From positions 124,001 through 188,000 of the forward strand of contig VUYT01000022.1 in NCBI GenBank assembly GCA_008802785.1: a stretch of 64,000 nucleotides of DNA. Direction: 5' to 3'. This DNA comes from Symmetrospora coprosmae. Taxonomy: Eukaryota > Basidiomycota > Cystobasidiomycetes > Symmetrosporaceae. The notes under the pieces were generated by a model. That model did no database searches. It saw only the letters and a list, made by a program, of their open reading frames with translations, and was not told the DNA's origin. The stretch's first letter is position 1. Each line of letters opens with the position of its first letter. Made by a program: the position numbers and the translations under genes. Of this stretch, positions 10,094 to 21,415 are shown in pieces.

Positions 10094-13000
10094 CTACAAC
10101 GAAACCCCATGTCCCTGCCACATAACGGAGCTCTCGACCAACTCCCCTAACGGCTCCTTGTGCGCGGCGGGAAAGTACTGCAGAATATCCTCGAAGACGG
10201 CCGTCCTGCGCTGCCATGTTTGCGACTCGCCCTTGTTCCCAGAAGCCAGCAGGTGGCTCATGCATGACAGGAACTCAGCCTGGTCCGCAGGTCCAGCCAC
10301 GGATGCGAGGGACGACTGCAGGTAAAGCAGAGCGCTCATCGAGTCCGAATCTGATGACTCGCACATCTCGAAGAAACGACACCGACGGACAAGGAACTTG
10401 CACCGCTGCAGGATTTGCTGGACGTCGGTACGGTGCAGCTTTAGCCGCCAGAAGTCGCTGAGGCGGGTTGAGATGGTCTCATCTGCAGGATTGCCGCCAA
10501 AGAGCTTGCGACATGCGTGTCAGCTTAGCGCCAAGATGGCATTGCGACTCGACGTCTCGACTCACATAATGCTCGCCGCGCAGCGGGTCGTACACAAACT
10601 GGTGCGCGAACCTTGCCTTGGGCCCTTCATTATCAACGTCCATAGAGTCGCTCGCAATATTTGTCTCGATCTTTCGCCATTCCTTGGTGTCCAGACTATA
10701 CGTCCAGAGCGCGTTCTGCATAGGTAGGACATCAGAAGAGACCAGCTTGCATGCACCTAAGCACACACCTTTACATTCGTGTGATGCGGTGGCGAGCGAT
10801 CCCGCACCAGGCCGGAAAGAAGCACAAACTCCCGCTTCTCGCAGTCGAGTGTCGCCCTCTGCGTGAAGCCTCCTTCCGGCCCTCCCTTTGTCGAATAGTC
10901 CGCATCGATGCACTCGACGTCGCCTGTCTCGATGCTGTAGCTCCACATATCGCTAAGGTATGTCTCGCCTCGCTGACCTGCCAGAATGAGCAGCTTGCGC
11001 TCGCGTGGGTCAAAGAGCATGCTGTGTCCAGTCCGAGACGGAATGGTCTTTCTTTCAGGCTCCCGCACTTCAGAGCCAGGCAATACCTGCCGCCATACTC
11101 TTGCCGTCAGATCGTAGCTGTACAGTCCGGGATACGTCGTCGTCCCATCCGCGCTGTTGTGCTTTCCGCCAAAAACGTAAAGCGTGCGCGATTCCGCATC
11201 GATCTGCATCTGGTGGTCGAACAGTAAAGGTGGTCCGCCTTCCTTGCTCGTATCAGCGCTCAAGCGCTCCCAGCTGCCTCGAGCGGGTCCCCGAGTATGG
11301 TACGTCCAGAAGTCGGCTCCCTCGCGCTCTGCTGGCGAAGTGGCGTCGGTAGTGCGATTAGTAGCAGGCGCTGGCTGGACTCTCAACGGGAACGACGACT
11401 CGTCCCCACCCTCGGCGATGATGGCGGCTCGCCATGATGCCTCTCCAGGCGAGACTGCCGGTGTCGTCCTGCTTGCGTCATCTCGCGGAGGCACGAGGCT
11501 TCCCGTATCGGTCGCTCCCGTACTGCCACCGTCCACAAACCTTCCGAGCAAGTAGATATCCCCGCTTTGCTGATCGACTGCCACCTGATGGCAGCTGCGC
11601 GCGCTTGGAGCCGGAGCCGACCCAGCTAAGCTTCCTGTCGTGCCCTCGCCTGCGGCCCTCTCTGCAGCCAGGCTCTCCTCGCAGTGTAGGAACTCCCATC
11701 GCTGCTCGCTCAGACTGAATCTCCAGAGATCGCCTAGCTCGGTCGCGCCATCCCAGCCACCAAACAGATAGATGGCCGCTTCTGCATCTTCCACATCCGC
11801 ATCCGGGTCCTCGGACATGGCATCCTCACGGGATAATGGCTCTGCTGGTGACGGTCGGACAAGGACAAGCTGATGTCCGCCGCGGGGCGAGGGTGCTTCT
11901 CCATTCCAGGATGACGTCCCAGTGAGCGTGTCGAGACGCTGCCATTCCACGCCAGGCGCCGATCGCGAACAGTATTCGTCCAGCAGCGAAGAGGCAGCCC
12001 GCTCCTCGTCCTGGCTACTCTCAGGATACGCAATCTCGGAAAGGAGCGCCTCTACCGCGTCAAAGTTGCCGTTTTTGACGAGGTACTCGTGCAGTCGCGT
12101 CACCAGTGGATGCTCGAGCGTTGTCGCAGATGTGGACGGCAAGGATTGCTGGAGCGCCTCGAACGCTTTCAGCAGGCCGCGCTGACGCAGGTGCTTCAGA
12201 ATCAGGCGCGAAGTGTGCGTCTCCCGGAACTGCGCCAGGGAAGCGCATGTGCGCGTCAGAAATGGGTACTGGCAAGGCGCTCAAGCGACCATCGCCTCAC
12301 CTGATCAAAGTCATGCTGTACGCGCGCGACCGTTTCCTCGTCGTCATTCCCGTGGAGAGCGATGTGCCTGTGAGCATGTACCAGGGTCAGCTCTCGCAGC
12401 AGCAAAGCTGGCCGACTCGCACTCACCAGATGCTGATATTGTAGTTGCTTGAGTGCGCCGATAGCGGCTCGATGCAGATGTATTCGCAGGGCAGGACAAC
12501 ACCGTCTCTGTTCTGATACGTCACGTCGAACGTCTCTGCTGTCGAGTCATTCTTGAGGCCGCTCCAAGAGACGAGCGACATGGCCTGCATGTTGGCCGTC
12601 TGGCCGGCCCAGATCTTGAAGTCGCGAACATTGCAGGGATGGGAGCGGCAGTACTTGCCGAACGTGACCTGACCTGGCAGAAGCGGGCGGGCAATTGGCT
12701 GGTTCAGCACATCTGTACACACGCAACCCTCTCCCTGAATGACGCACGGAGCACGGCCGGACTGGCGAGCTTGAGGAGTAGCCATTGGCGCTCGCGCGTC
12801 GTGCCCGCAGATGCCCCACTCCCTGGAGTGCTGCTCGATGTCGCCTGAGCTGCGCTGCTCAGGCTCGTCCCGCTGACAGATGTGAAGCCGTTCCCGCCGG
12901 ACCACCGTGACCGTTGGTCCTGAGGGTTGCTGATATGCGCGTGCGTGAGAGGGGGGCCGCACGTCCGTCAGTGAGCTGTCAGGCACAGCACGGCGATAAT

Positions 13001-13248
13001 GGCACCCACTCGAGCAGGATGTTCTCCGGCGCGTCTGTGCAGCGTTCATAGAGGCGTCAGCGCGTGGAAAGTAGCAGCATCGGATCGATTGGGTCTAGCT
13101 CCAGCCAACGGCGTGACCATGAGCGCGTCTCAGGGGCGCAGACGGCGGCACCCAACTCACACTGGCCGCTGTAGGACGAGCAGGCATGGATAGAGTATTC
13201 GAGTAGAGCAGGCTCTGGCAACGTGTTCGCAGCCGCAGCAGAGCTCAT
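10094..13248 (-). CDS. Muskelin (discoidin-LisH-CTLH-kelch protein)
   Basis: Muskelin is a kelch-repeat protein which in animals belongs to the CTLH (GID-type) ubiquitin ligase. Eight exons (13248-13161, 13034-13010, 12929-12748, 12673-12427, 12367-12301, 12229-10769, 10715-10566, 10504-10094) close in phase to about 876 aa. In order: discoidin-like domain with ENILLDNPQDQRSRW, VTFGKYCRSHPCN and SGLKNDSTAETF (residues 30-185); LisH region RLILKHLRQRGL; CTLH-like TLEHPLVTRLHEYL; then kelch blades including YLFGGWDG, SARSCHQ, LLFDHQM, YVFGGK and HYLFGGNP. The C-terminus (SALLYLQSSL, TAVFEDILQYFP) also matches animal muskelin. Exon 2 is only 25 nt. No other CTLH subunit is in the window. Confidence 0.95.
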
Positions 13249-13566
13249 TCGGAAAGTATGCACGGTGGTGTCGGGCAAAGAGGGAGAGGCGGCCAAAGCG
13301 CGACGGGGACGTGCACCTTCACAAACCGACTGGTGGCGCTTCTCTCGCAGAAGACGATTTACGCGCCTGGCGGGAAGCGGCAGCAAGGCTCATTTGAAAC
13401 CTCGTTCATCTATGTATATGCTTCGCCTAACTGCCTTTATGAGCTGCCCACTGACTGTCGGCGTCAAGACCGTCCCTCGGAACTCCAATGCTTTGCCTTC
13501 TGCGAGATTCGCGCGATGTACAGCTGCTCTTGGAGCTGTCTATCCAACTCAACATTGACATTACGG
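13249..13566. other. Intergenic region between muskelin and the stress-protein gene
   Basis: This 318-bp stretch lies between the muskelin start and the end of the tandem minus-strand stress-protein gene. It must contain the muskelin promoter. I see no further gene in it. Confidence 0.5.
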
Positions 13567-14513
13567 TCACTTGGCTACGAGCACCGAGCAAGGCGCATGC
13601 GATGTGATCCAGTTTGAGACCGACCTGCCGGCGCGAGCGGAGAGAGGGAGCTCAGCACGATTCGGCTGTAAGACCCGACTGAAAGCGACCCACGAAGCGA
13701 AGATCTTCTCGAGCCGGCCTAGCTTGCGCTTGCCGATGATGACTAGGTCAGCCTCCTGTGTATAGGCCGGCACGTCAGCGGGGACGGGCGACGACTTTAG
13801 CCCAATTGGCAGGCCGCCCCGTCTCACATGCTCTTCTGCAGCTTGAAGGATCTTCCTTTCCACACCGCCATGCACGGCATGGACCAGCACACGGACACCC
13901 TGGGGAAACCGCTTGGCGAGCGATGTGAGAAGAGCGACTCGCTCCTTCCGCATCTCCCGCAGTTGCTTGAGCTGCCATTCCATATCGTTGTCGGTCAGCG
14001 CGCCGAGACCGCCGTAGACGTTGGGGTCCTGCGCGCTGCGGTAGTGTATGCCTTACGGTAAGGCCATGTTTCCAAAGATGCTTTAGGTAGACTCTGCTCA
14101 CATCATTGGCGGCAGGACGGAGAACAGGATTGCCGTATCGCCAGGCTTGACCGCATCCCGCGCGACAGTCAATACTTTCTGAAGGTCAGTCATAAATCTA
14201 TGTCAGCGCAAACGTACAGGATGGGCGGCACATCCGGCACGAAGGAGCGAACTTCTGAGACTTCAGGCTTCGCATCCAAGTCTAGGGCAATGAGGATGTG
14301 CCGGTGATGTGCTGGGGTATCCTGCTTTGACGTCACGGAAGCAGTCTTACCCGCAATCGGGTCCAAGAGATGGGAGCGCTCTTCGGCGGGAAGAGGCGTA
14401 TGCGGGTCCCTTTCCAGGTCCGGCGGCGACAAGCTAGAATCCTCTGCTTGAGCACTGGCAGTTGATTGTGCCATGCTGCTCGGAATCTGACTTCTCGAAG
14501 AATGCGTTTCCAT
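13567..14513 (-). CDS. Universal stress protein (UspA-like) family
   Basis: A single UspA-type alpha/beta domain is spread over four exons. Exon 1 encodes a Ser/Pro-rich leader and HRHILIALDLDAKPE (first strand of the fold). Exon 2 (14178-14102) gives ARDAVKPGDTAILFSVLPP. Exon 3 (14035-13828) holds the charged helix and RVLVHAVHGG. Exon 4 (13755-13567) gives EADLVIIGKRKLG and SNWITSHAPCSVLVAK, the usual C-terminal signature. Exons 2-4 join in phase with a 72-nt last intron. The exon 1/2 join is uncertain: a donor at 14231 (GTGCCG, 53-nt intron) keeps the frame but is weak. The start may be 14513 or 14480. The predicted length is about 250 aa and the physiological role is unknown. Confidence 0.75.
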
Positions 14514-15139
14514 CAAGAGAAGCAAACACCGGCCCTGTCAGAGGAACGCAGGAACAAGCAAAAAGCGCTCTCTCACCAACTCCTGTCACTTTCCACCTCC
14601 GTCCAGCAGCTCCGCGTCGGGCGTCGGCACAGTCCCGCCTCGGTGACGCACTCGAAGTTGTCGAGCCACACAATGGCACTCCTATGAACGAACCCCACAT
14701 GGCTTGCAAAGCAGAGCGGTCTTTCACGGGAGCTGAACAGAATCTGATGCGTCAGACAGGACACTGCCTTTGAGCGGTTGAGCGAGTCCGCTTCACGTCC
14801 TTGCGGACCAATGGCTCGCAGGCACTGGCCGCTTTTAACGCCAGAGACCGAGAGCCGGCACCATAGCGCTGCGGCGACTAAAAGCCGCTAACGCCGCACC
14901 GATGCAATCGTTCTCAAGCGTTCCAAATCCCCTTTCTTTTGCCCTTCGACTATCCCTAGTCAGCCGCGTGCGGCTTATTCATGGACGGCAAGCGGTGACG
15001 CGTACCTTCGGCCGTTGCGAAGCCATACAAAAGGCAAGCCGCATTGCGTATCGCTCTCTCTAAATCTCTTCCTTCTCTTATCCATACAGCATCCGCATCA
15101 CCCTCGTCCTTTTGCCCAAGTTCCACACCTCTTTCCAGC
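14514..15139. other. Divergent promoter region, stress protein / reductase
   Basis: This 626-bp stretch separates the divergent starts at 14513 (-) and 15140 (+). Repeated CGCTAA-like and GCCGCT-like words occur around 14830-14900, but I cannot assign them to a factor. No gene was recognised. Confidence 0.4.
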
Positions 15140-16450
15140 ATGTCCGCCATCAATCCAGGATCTATGGTCTTCGTCACGGGGTCAGCGAACGCCCAACTTC
15201 CTTCTAAGGTGGTGTACCATGCTAAGACAATCTACCTGGTGTCTTTGCAGCGCCAACGGTCTCATAGGGTCCCACGTTGTGGACCAGCTGGCCGCCCGTG
15301 GCTTCAAGGTCCGCGCGGGAGTTCGCGACGCTCAGAAGAGCGCTTGGCTGCCCGGCCTCATTGCAGAGCTTCATCCTAGCGCTCCAGCTCTCGAGCTGGT
15401 CGAGATTCCCGATCTCGCTAAGACCGGCGCTCTCGACGAGGCGCTGAAAGGTGCGAACTAAGCCCGCAAACTGTGGCCAGAGGGAGTAAAACGTCTGAAC
15501 TGAGAAGGTCTGCCTCATCTGCACAGGGGTCGAGGGCATCGCTCTGGTCGCTTCGGATCTCAGCTTCTCGCCCGATGCCAAGACCGTCATCCAGAACTCG
15601 GTCGACTCTGCTCTGGCCCCGCTCAGGGCTGCCACCAAATTCAGCTCTGTCAAGCGCGTTGTCGTGACAAGCTCCAACGTCGCTTCCTACTTCAGCGCCA
15701 CCATGCAGGAAGAGGTGAAGGTCTCCTCCGAGAGTTGGGCCGACTGGGCCCTTCAGGCTGCGCAAGCTCCCGATCTCCCTCAGTGAGCCAACCCATTCGA
15801 CGCTCCTCCGCCCGGCCTGCCCTCTAGATTGACATTTCATCCATCGCAGGACCCCTCAGACCAGCTTCTTGGCATACTGTGCCAGCAAGGTCGCCAGCGA
15901 GAAGGCCACATGGGAATTCGTAAAGACCGAGAAGCCCGCTTTCAACGTCGCTACCGTCCTACCTCATCAGACCACTGGCCAGATCCTCGCTCCCAAATCG
16001 CAGGGAGGCTCTAGTGCTGCCTTTTTCAGGGGTCTCTTCCAGGGAGAAATGGGCATGTTGGAAATGCTGCCGGCCTGTGGGTGGTAACATCAGCCGATGT
16101 CTTCATGTCGGCCGTGCTGACATGTAGAATGCCCAGGCAACTACGTCGATGTGCAGGACGTCGCCAAACTCCATGTTGCGGCTCTTGTCGATGCGGACGT
16201 CAAGAACGAGCGACTGTTTGCGGTGGGCGGCACCAAGAGCGTTAACCAGATCCTAAGCTGCTTCCGCTCGCACTTCCCCGAGAAGACCTTCCTCGATGAC
16301 TTCGCTGCCGGGACTGCCGGAAGCCAGGTCGACCGATCTACGATTGTCGAGGCAGGTCGGGCCGAGGAGGTCCTCAAGCGCATCAACGGTGGCGTGGGCT
16401 GGAAGGGCCTGGAGGACAGCATCATCGAGAACGTAGCCGATCTCGCCTAA
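15140..16450 (+). CDS. NAD(P)-dependent short-chain reductase, Gre2-like extended SDR
   Basis: The enzyme is likely to reduce aldehydes or ketones with NADPH, as Gre2 (methylglyoxal reductase) does; the substrate here is unknown. Five exons (15140-15180, 15251-15450, 15527-15782, 15850-16076, 16137-16450) join in phase to 345 aa. The first splice completes the cofactor motif VTGANGLIGSHVVDQL. VVVTSSNVAS is the middle strand, and YCASKVASEK provides the catalytic Tyr-x3-Lys. NYVDVQDVAKLHVAAL is the family's C-terminal motif. The exon 4 end (donor GTGGGT at 16077) is the least certain join. The start follows a short pyrimidine-rich leader. Confidence 0.9.
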
Positions 16451-16587
16451 GCCGGCCCTCATAACTTCATTGTTGCCCCAGGCCACCTTCGCATGCAGTC
16501 GTCTGTTTTGACATTAGGCAGATGGCAATCTCAGAAGAGCGTGTAGTTGTGTTACGCTACAAGGTTACACGACAGATGTCAACCCCC

Positions 16588-18453
16588 CTAATCCTCAATC
16601 TTCTCTTTCTGCAAAGGTGGGACAGCAACGGCTGATCAGCTCCGGACCGGAGCCACCCAGACTTCACGGATCAAGCCGATTCGAGACGCGTTGACCTACC
16701 TTCGCAATGAACATGGCCAGGTCGAGGAGGCCGGCCAACGTTTCCTGCCCACTGGGCACGATCTGATCAGGCGGCAGCAGGAACCCATAGACGCCCTGAT
16801 CTCGCAAGTTGATACTGAAGCTCCACTTGACGCCAATCTCGTGATACGTCCAGTCCAGGCTCTGGCCAGTCGCGGTATACGACACATCGCAGACGGACCC
16901 GACCTCGTAATTGAGCCGATGCACGCCGCGGATGGCCTTCGATGCGCCAAGCAGCGACTCGTTCAGGTTCTCCGCGTCTGGTGGGACCACCGAGCAGCTG
17001 TACGAGTAAGGGTACATGACTGCGAGCGGACAAAGGCAAATCTCAGCTGCCGTGTACGAGCTTTGATCGTCTTGCGCAGCCCGACTCACGCATTTGACCG
17101 AAACTGTGGACGTCCAGGAAGGCGTGCAAGTCCTTCTCCTTCTTGGTCTTACGCAGCCAATCACCGAGAATGCGCAGCTCGTCTGCTTCGAACGGCTTTT
17201 CGCCGGGGTAGAGGTCACTGCACGGGTTCGGACGATAGCTCTTTCCAAACTTGTAGGCCCAATTGCGGTTTAGGTCAATGCCATGGCAGCGCGTGTCATT
17301 GCTGCTGGTGTACTGTCTGTTCTTGACCCAGAGTCTGTCGTGCGTCCAGCTGTACTCGTACCCGTCCGGGTTGATGACGGGCACAAAGTGAAACTCGAAG
17401 TCCTGCAGCGCCGTCAAGACGGTCTCATCGTCCCCGGCCGCTGCGGAGACGAGCAGGCTGTGCGCGACATAGAGCAGGGTTGCCGGCGAGATCCATTCGC
17501 GAGCGTGCTGCCCTCCCAGAAGCGAGAAGCCAAGCTTCTTGATCTTCCTCTTGTTGCCTTTGCCCTTCTTTGCCGGTTTCGAGAAGCTGGCCGCGGCCTC
17601 CCTCTCCATTTGCTTAAGGGCGCTCCTCGAGTACTCTCGCCAGCTCCGGTGCTCCTCGTCTCCCTCCGCAAGATCGGCATGCGATGCTCGGTAGTCGCTC
17701 ACACTGAGGACGTAGACGCTCTTGCCTTCAGGAGATTTGCCAATCTCTTCGAGGCGTGCGAAGTCTGGAAAGTCACTCGCAAACAGCTGCAGGAGCGATT
17801 CGATGCCGGACAGAGGATGGTAGATGCTGTGAACGCCAGTGTCTGGAGCACCGATGTGCTGATCGTGCGTGCGCAGGGATGCAGCGGCGAGTGCGGAGAG
17901 CTGGGCTGCCTGGCTGGTGTGCTCGTTTCGCATCAGGTCCGCTATGGACGGGATGAGAACCTGCATGCGGTCTGCGTGCGCCGCGAGCGTGGCGTCGGCG
18001 TCATCAGAGGACGTGACCCGAACATCGACGTGCTGCTTGCTGGCTTTCCAGATGTCGAACCCGTGCTCCTGCGAGTACGTAGACCGGGGTCAGCCTGCAC
18101 GAAGGCGGCAGCAGGAAGATGAGAGACGTCCACGAGCTCACCTCGAGCTCCCGCATGAGCTGTTCCGCTTGGAGCGCATCATCTGGGACCTGTATCCGCA
18201 GAACCCGCTCTTCTTGCCCTACTGCTCGGCTCACGCTATCGAGGTAGCTCGCCGCCACGCCTTCAACGCCAGAGGCATGTCCGACCGCCGGCCGTTCAGC
18301 ATCCTTGATCCATGGCGGTAGTGAGAGCGGAATCTGAGCTGCTCTTGCTATGAGGGAAGATGCTGCTGCAAGTTGGATGCTGCCGCCAGGGTGGGAAGGA
18401 GACGAGGTGGCCAAGGCGAGAAGGAGCCAGGCGGCGGCTCCCAGCGGGCCCAT
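16588..18453 (-). CDS. ECM14: ECM14-like inactive metallocarboxypeptidase (M14 fold)
   Basis: This secreted M14-family protein is probably a pseudo-enzyme. Exons 18453-18142, 18068-17090, 17019-16700 and 16608-16588 give about 543 aa. It starts with a signal peptide (AAAWLLLALA). An activation-peptide-like segment follows, then the catalytic fold. Zinc ligands are present (GGQHAREWIS and DVHSFGQ), as is the substrate arginine in GIDLNRNW. At the place of the catalytic glutamate (carboxypeptidase A Glu270, in ELRDTGRYGF) the sequence reads NLRDQGVYGF, so Asn replaces Glu, as expected for the inactive ECM14 group. The last tiny exon follows a strong GTAGGT donor and TTTGCAG acceptor; without that splice the protein would stop at 16664. 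Confidence 0.88.
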
Positions 18454-18670
18454 GGCACGGGGTAGCTAGGGGCGGAGGATGGCTGCTCCTTGTATACGTG
18501 CTCGCTCCCTGCTGCGCTGGCACTGCTCCCTGCTGCCCTTCTCGTTAATCGGGTCGGTCAAGAGCTGACAGGCGCCAGTACTGTGAGGGGAGCGCAGGCG
18601 GTTGACCTCACCTTGACCCCATCCACACCGCAATAACCCAACCCTGCTGAGCTTTCGCCGCTCCTCCGCA

Positions 18671-19352
18671 ATGCAAGCGCAGAACATCAAGATGGTGCGT
18701 TCTCTCGCTGCTGCCTGGCGAGCTATGGCTGACTGAGGCCTCTCTCCTGGCCTGCGCCTCGTGCGCTCCTCGGGGGATCCCCGTGCACGCCGTGCAGTTG
18801 CCATCCGAGGCGGAGCAGGACGTCGAAGTAGAAGGAGCAGACCAGCAGAAGATCAACCAGTTCTCGTCTCTAAAGTAGGGCTATCCTCCATCGTTCCGCT
18901 CATAAAACGCCATTCCAGGTCACTCCACTCATCTGGACCCGCTTCCTCTCTCTCTGTGATTGTCTCTCACGCAGCTACCGCCTGAGCGACGTAGAAGAAC
19001 TCCTGCAAGCCAAGAAGGTACGCGTGGTAGCGTGCGGGTATAGGGACCGCTTCGGCCGTACGCGGTTGCTGAGACTATCGGTTTTCACCGCGAACGCACT
19101 ACGCAGGACGAGAAGGAACAGCTCGAAGACCTCAACATGGAGCTCGAGCTCGCCGACGAGGATGAACCCATCCTTTACAAGATCGCTGTTTCATTCTACC
19201 ACCTCAAGCCGGAGCAAGCGAGCGAACGCGTCACAAAGTCGCTAGAAGCGCTCGACGCGGATATAGAGGGCCTCGAGACCGAGGCGAGCAAATGCAAGGA
19301 GACGATGGACGAGCTCAAAGCGGCGCTTTACGCGAAGTTTGGGAGTGGGTGA
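18671..19352 (+). CDS. GIM3: Prefoldin subunit 4
   Basis: This is a beta-type subunit of the hexameric prefoldin chaperone that hands actin and tubulin to CCT. Four exons (18671-18694, 18798-18874, 18975-19017, 19107-19352) join in phase to 129 aa, the normal size. Family motifs are EDVEV-type EQDVEVEGADQQKINQFS, the first coiled coil ending LQAKKDEKEQLEDLNMELEL, the hairpin ADEDEPILYKIAVSFYHL and a second coiled coil to the C-terminus. It is divergent from ECM14, with 217 bp between starts. Confidence 0.95.
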
Positions 19353-19540
19353 CGGCTGGGCCACTCTGCGCCTCTGTCCGTCAGACTACTGAATCATCGT
19401 CATGCTTGCCATTGTGCCCACCAGGCGCAATCAACCTTGAGCGAGACTGATTGACAGACGGCACGCCTCTAACGGCTCGCAACGCATAGATCGACAACAA
19501 TCACTTCGTTCGATACCCATACAGTAGCAATGCATCTGAA

Positions 19541-21024
19541 TCACCCGGTCTTTGACGCCTCGGTCTTGGCCCGCCTCGGGTTTGGCCTGACTCGCGGGCT
19601 AGCAGGGAGCTTCGTCTTGCCCTCTAGGCGTGCGAGGGCATCGTTAAAGTCCACCGCCTTCTTCTGCTTCAGCTTGGCGTCTCCTTCCTTCCCGATCTTG
19701 ATGCTAGCAGTGAAGACATGCTTCTTGAGTCCACAGCAGGCCTTCTCTCCCTCGGCTGCATCCCTTTTGTCGGGTTTGTCGTCGTCGGTGAAATAAAAGA
19801 CGATTCGGACATGGGCGAAGAACTCCTCTGGATGAGAAGCCTCGTTGTTCATGTTCAAGAGATGCGCAACGACTCTGAATGACTTGTTGGGGACGAGACC
19901 AGAGAGCGTCTTTGCCGAAAGGCTGGTCGGCGTTCTCGCAGAGACGGGCGTCTTTGCGCCGAGGTGAACCATCTGAAGAGGGCGGACGCCACATGTCGAG
20001 CACTTCGCAAGCGGGCACAGCTGGAAGACAATGTCGGACGTCCCCGAGCCGGACGGGTCCCCAGTCCAGTGCGAGGCCGAGCACGACTCCTCATGGATAG
20101 CTTCGAGCGGGGCGGACGCCGAGGTGATGCTCGAGTCGATTCCGACGTGTCTGCCCGTTCTGCTGCTGCGCATCGAGCGGGTCTCTGTCTGCCAAGTCGC
20201 TCCGAGCATGCCTACCACTGGTGCGCCGCCGTCCTTCACGATGAAACCGCCCGTTGGGCGCGGCTTTGGCGATTCCTCCCTGTTTTCATTGGCCGTTTTG
20301 AGATCGCTCGTGAGCGCGTTTCCCCCACGAATGATGCGCTCGTAGTGCTGGTCCCCGGCTAGCGCGTCTGCGAGATGCAAGGGCGCAAGGAAATCGAGGG
20401 GTTCCCCCCTGCCGTCGGTGTCTGCGCCTTGCGGAATGGCCATGCTGTCGCTCAGGTGGATGCGCGCGTCTATATACTCAAGCACGGCAGTTGTCGCCGC
20501 CGTCCCTGTCGTGTCGGCCCTGCTCCGGATCTTGCTGTCCTCGTCGAGCTTGACGAAGCGCAGCTGGAGCGTCAGGCGCGACATTGCGAACGTCGGCTGC
20601 CCTGGCGCCAGCGAGCGGGCGCCGAGGTGCACGATGGGTGCGCGGAGAATGTCGCAGCGTACAGTATCGTGCATGACAATCGAGCCTACCGAGAGTAGAC
20701 TTGCGGAGAGTGATGGAGTGCCACCGACAGAGCCTGTCGGCGAATCGGGGAGGTCTGCAATCGCAGATGGAAGACTGCTGCGAGACGGTAGACCCGGCAT
20801 GTCGACTCAGGAGGCTGATGTGCAGGTATGCGATGAGACGGCGTGGTCAGATTATACGGGGTGGTTTCGCGAGAAGCGGAGGCGTGAAGCGAAGGCAAGC
20901 TGGGGCAAGAGCGGCGCCACGAGTGAACGCACACCAGCCCGCTCAAAGGCGTCTTGTCTGCAACGGCAGTGTCGTTGAACCTGTTTGGCTTTGACTCTGC
21001 TGAAGGGTAGCTGAAGGGGTCCAT
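19541..21024 (-). CDS. Uncharacterised protein
   Basis: I do not recognise this protein. Two exons (21024-20933, 20777-19541), joined by a GTGCGT donor in phase, give 442 aa. An N-terminal short segment (MDPFSYPSAESKPNRF) precedes what looks like beta-rich sequence (IVMHDTVRCDILRAPIVHLG, TLQLRFVKLDE). The middle is low-complexity, with LCPLAKCSTCGVRPLQ near residues 285-300. The last third (KSFRVVAHLLNMNNE, FFAHVRIVFYFTDDD) again looks folded, and the C-terminus is very basic. The repeated alternation of strands may mean two related beta domains; this is a guess. If the intron is not real, the start would be the ATG at 20800. Confidence 0.65.
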
Positions 21025-21415
21025 GCTAGACGCCTTTCACCTGTAGGATTGCGGAAGTCAGCCGTTTCGCCTGAGGAACCTGCACGCCTTGAGGCTTCGG
21101 TGGTCGCGGTCGAGCAGAGCGCCCGATTCTATCTCATTGCCGTGTCTGCCGGGCATGTGTGGAGTGCCCTTTTTCAGGCTGATGGTGGCGGACTTTAGGA
21201 TGCCCTCGGACCTCGACTTACGTGCGCGAGCGAGCCTGCTTCTCCTCCTTCGGCCTAGTCGCATCGCGGCCGTCGGACATTTCTTGGTGGAGGTGCATCG
21301 GTGGCATTCGTGTACTGACGTCTTCAGCAGGTACCGGCCGTAATTCGAAGCTGCAGGAGTCAGTCGCAAGCGCAAAGAGTGCCCACAGATCAGCCGGGGT
21401 GGCGGAGTCGGGCGG
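21025..21415. other. Divergent interval between two uncharacterised genes
   Basis: This 391-bp stretch separates the divergent starts at 21024 (-) and 21416 (+). Both strands happen to be open (for example a 105-codon minus frame 21375-21058 rich in Arg and Lys), but none resembles a known family. Confidence 0.4.

Noticed and set aside
14179-14218. A 20-nt or 39-nt intron with donor GTACGT in the stress-protein gene
   Set aside because: 20 nt is too short for spliceosomal removal and 39 nt breaks the frame. A 53-nt intron from 14231 keeps the frame, though its donor is weak.
20686-21024. 112-codon minus frame as a separate gene
   Set aside because: Its first 30 codons make a better first exon of the 442-aa gene through a GTGCGT donor in phase.
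21058-21375. Arg/Lys-rich 105-codon minus frame as a ribosomal-type protein
   Set aside because: Composition only; no recognisable motif, and it fills a divergent promoter interval that is open on both strands.
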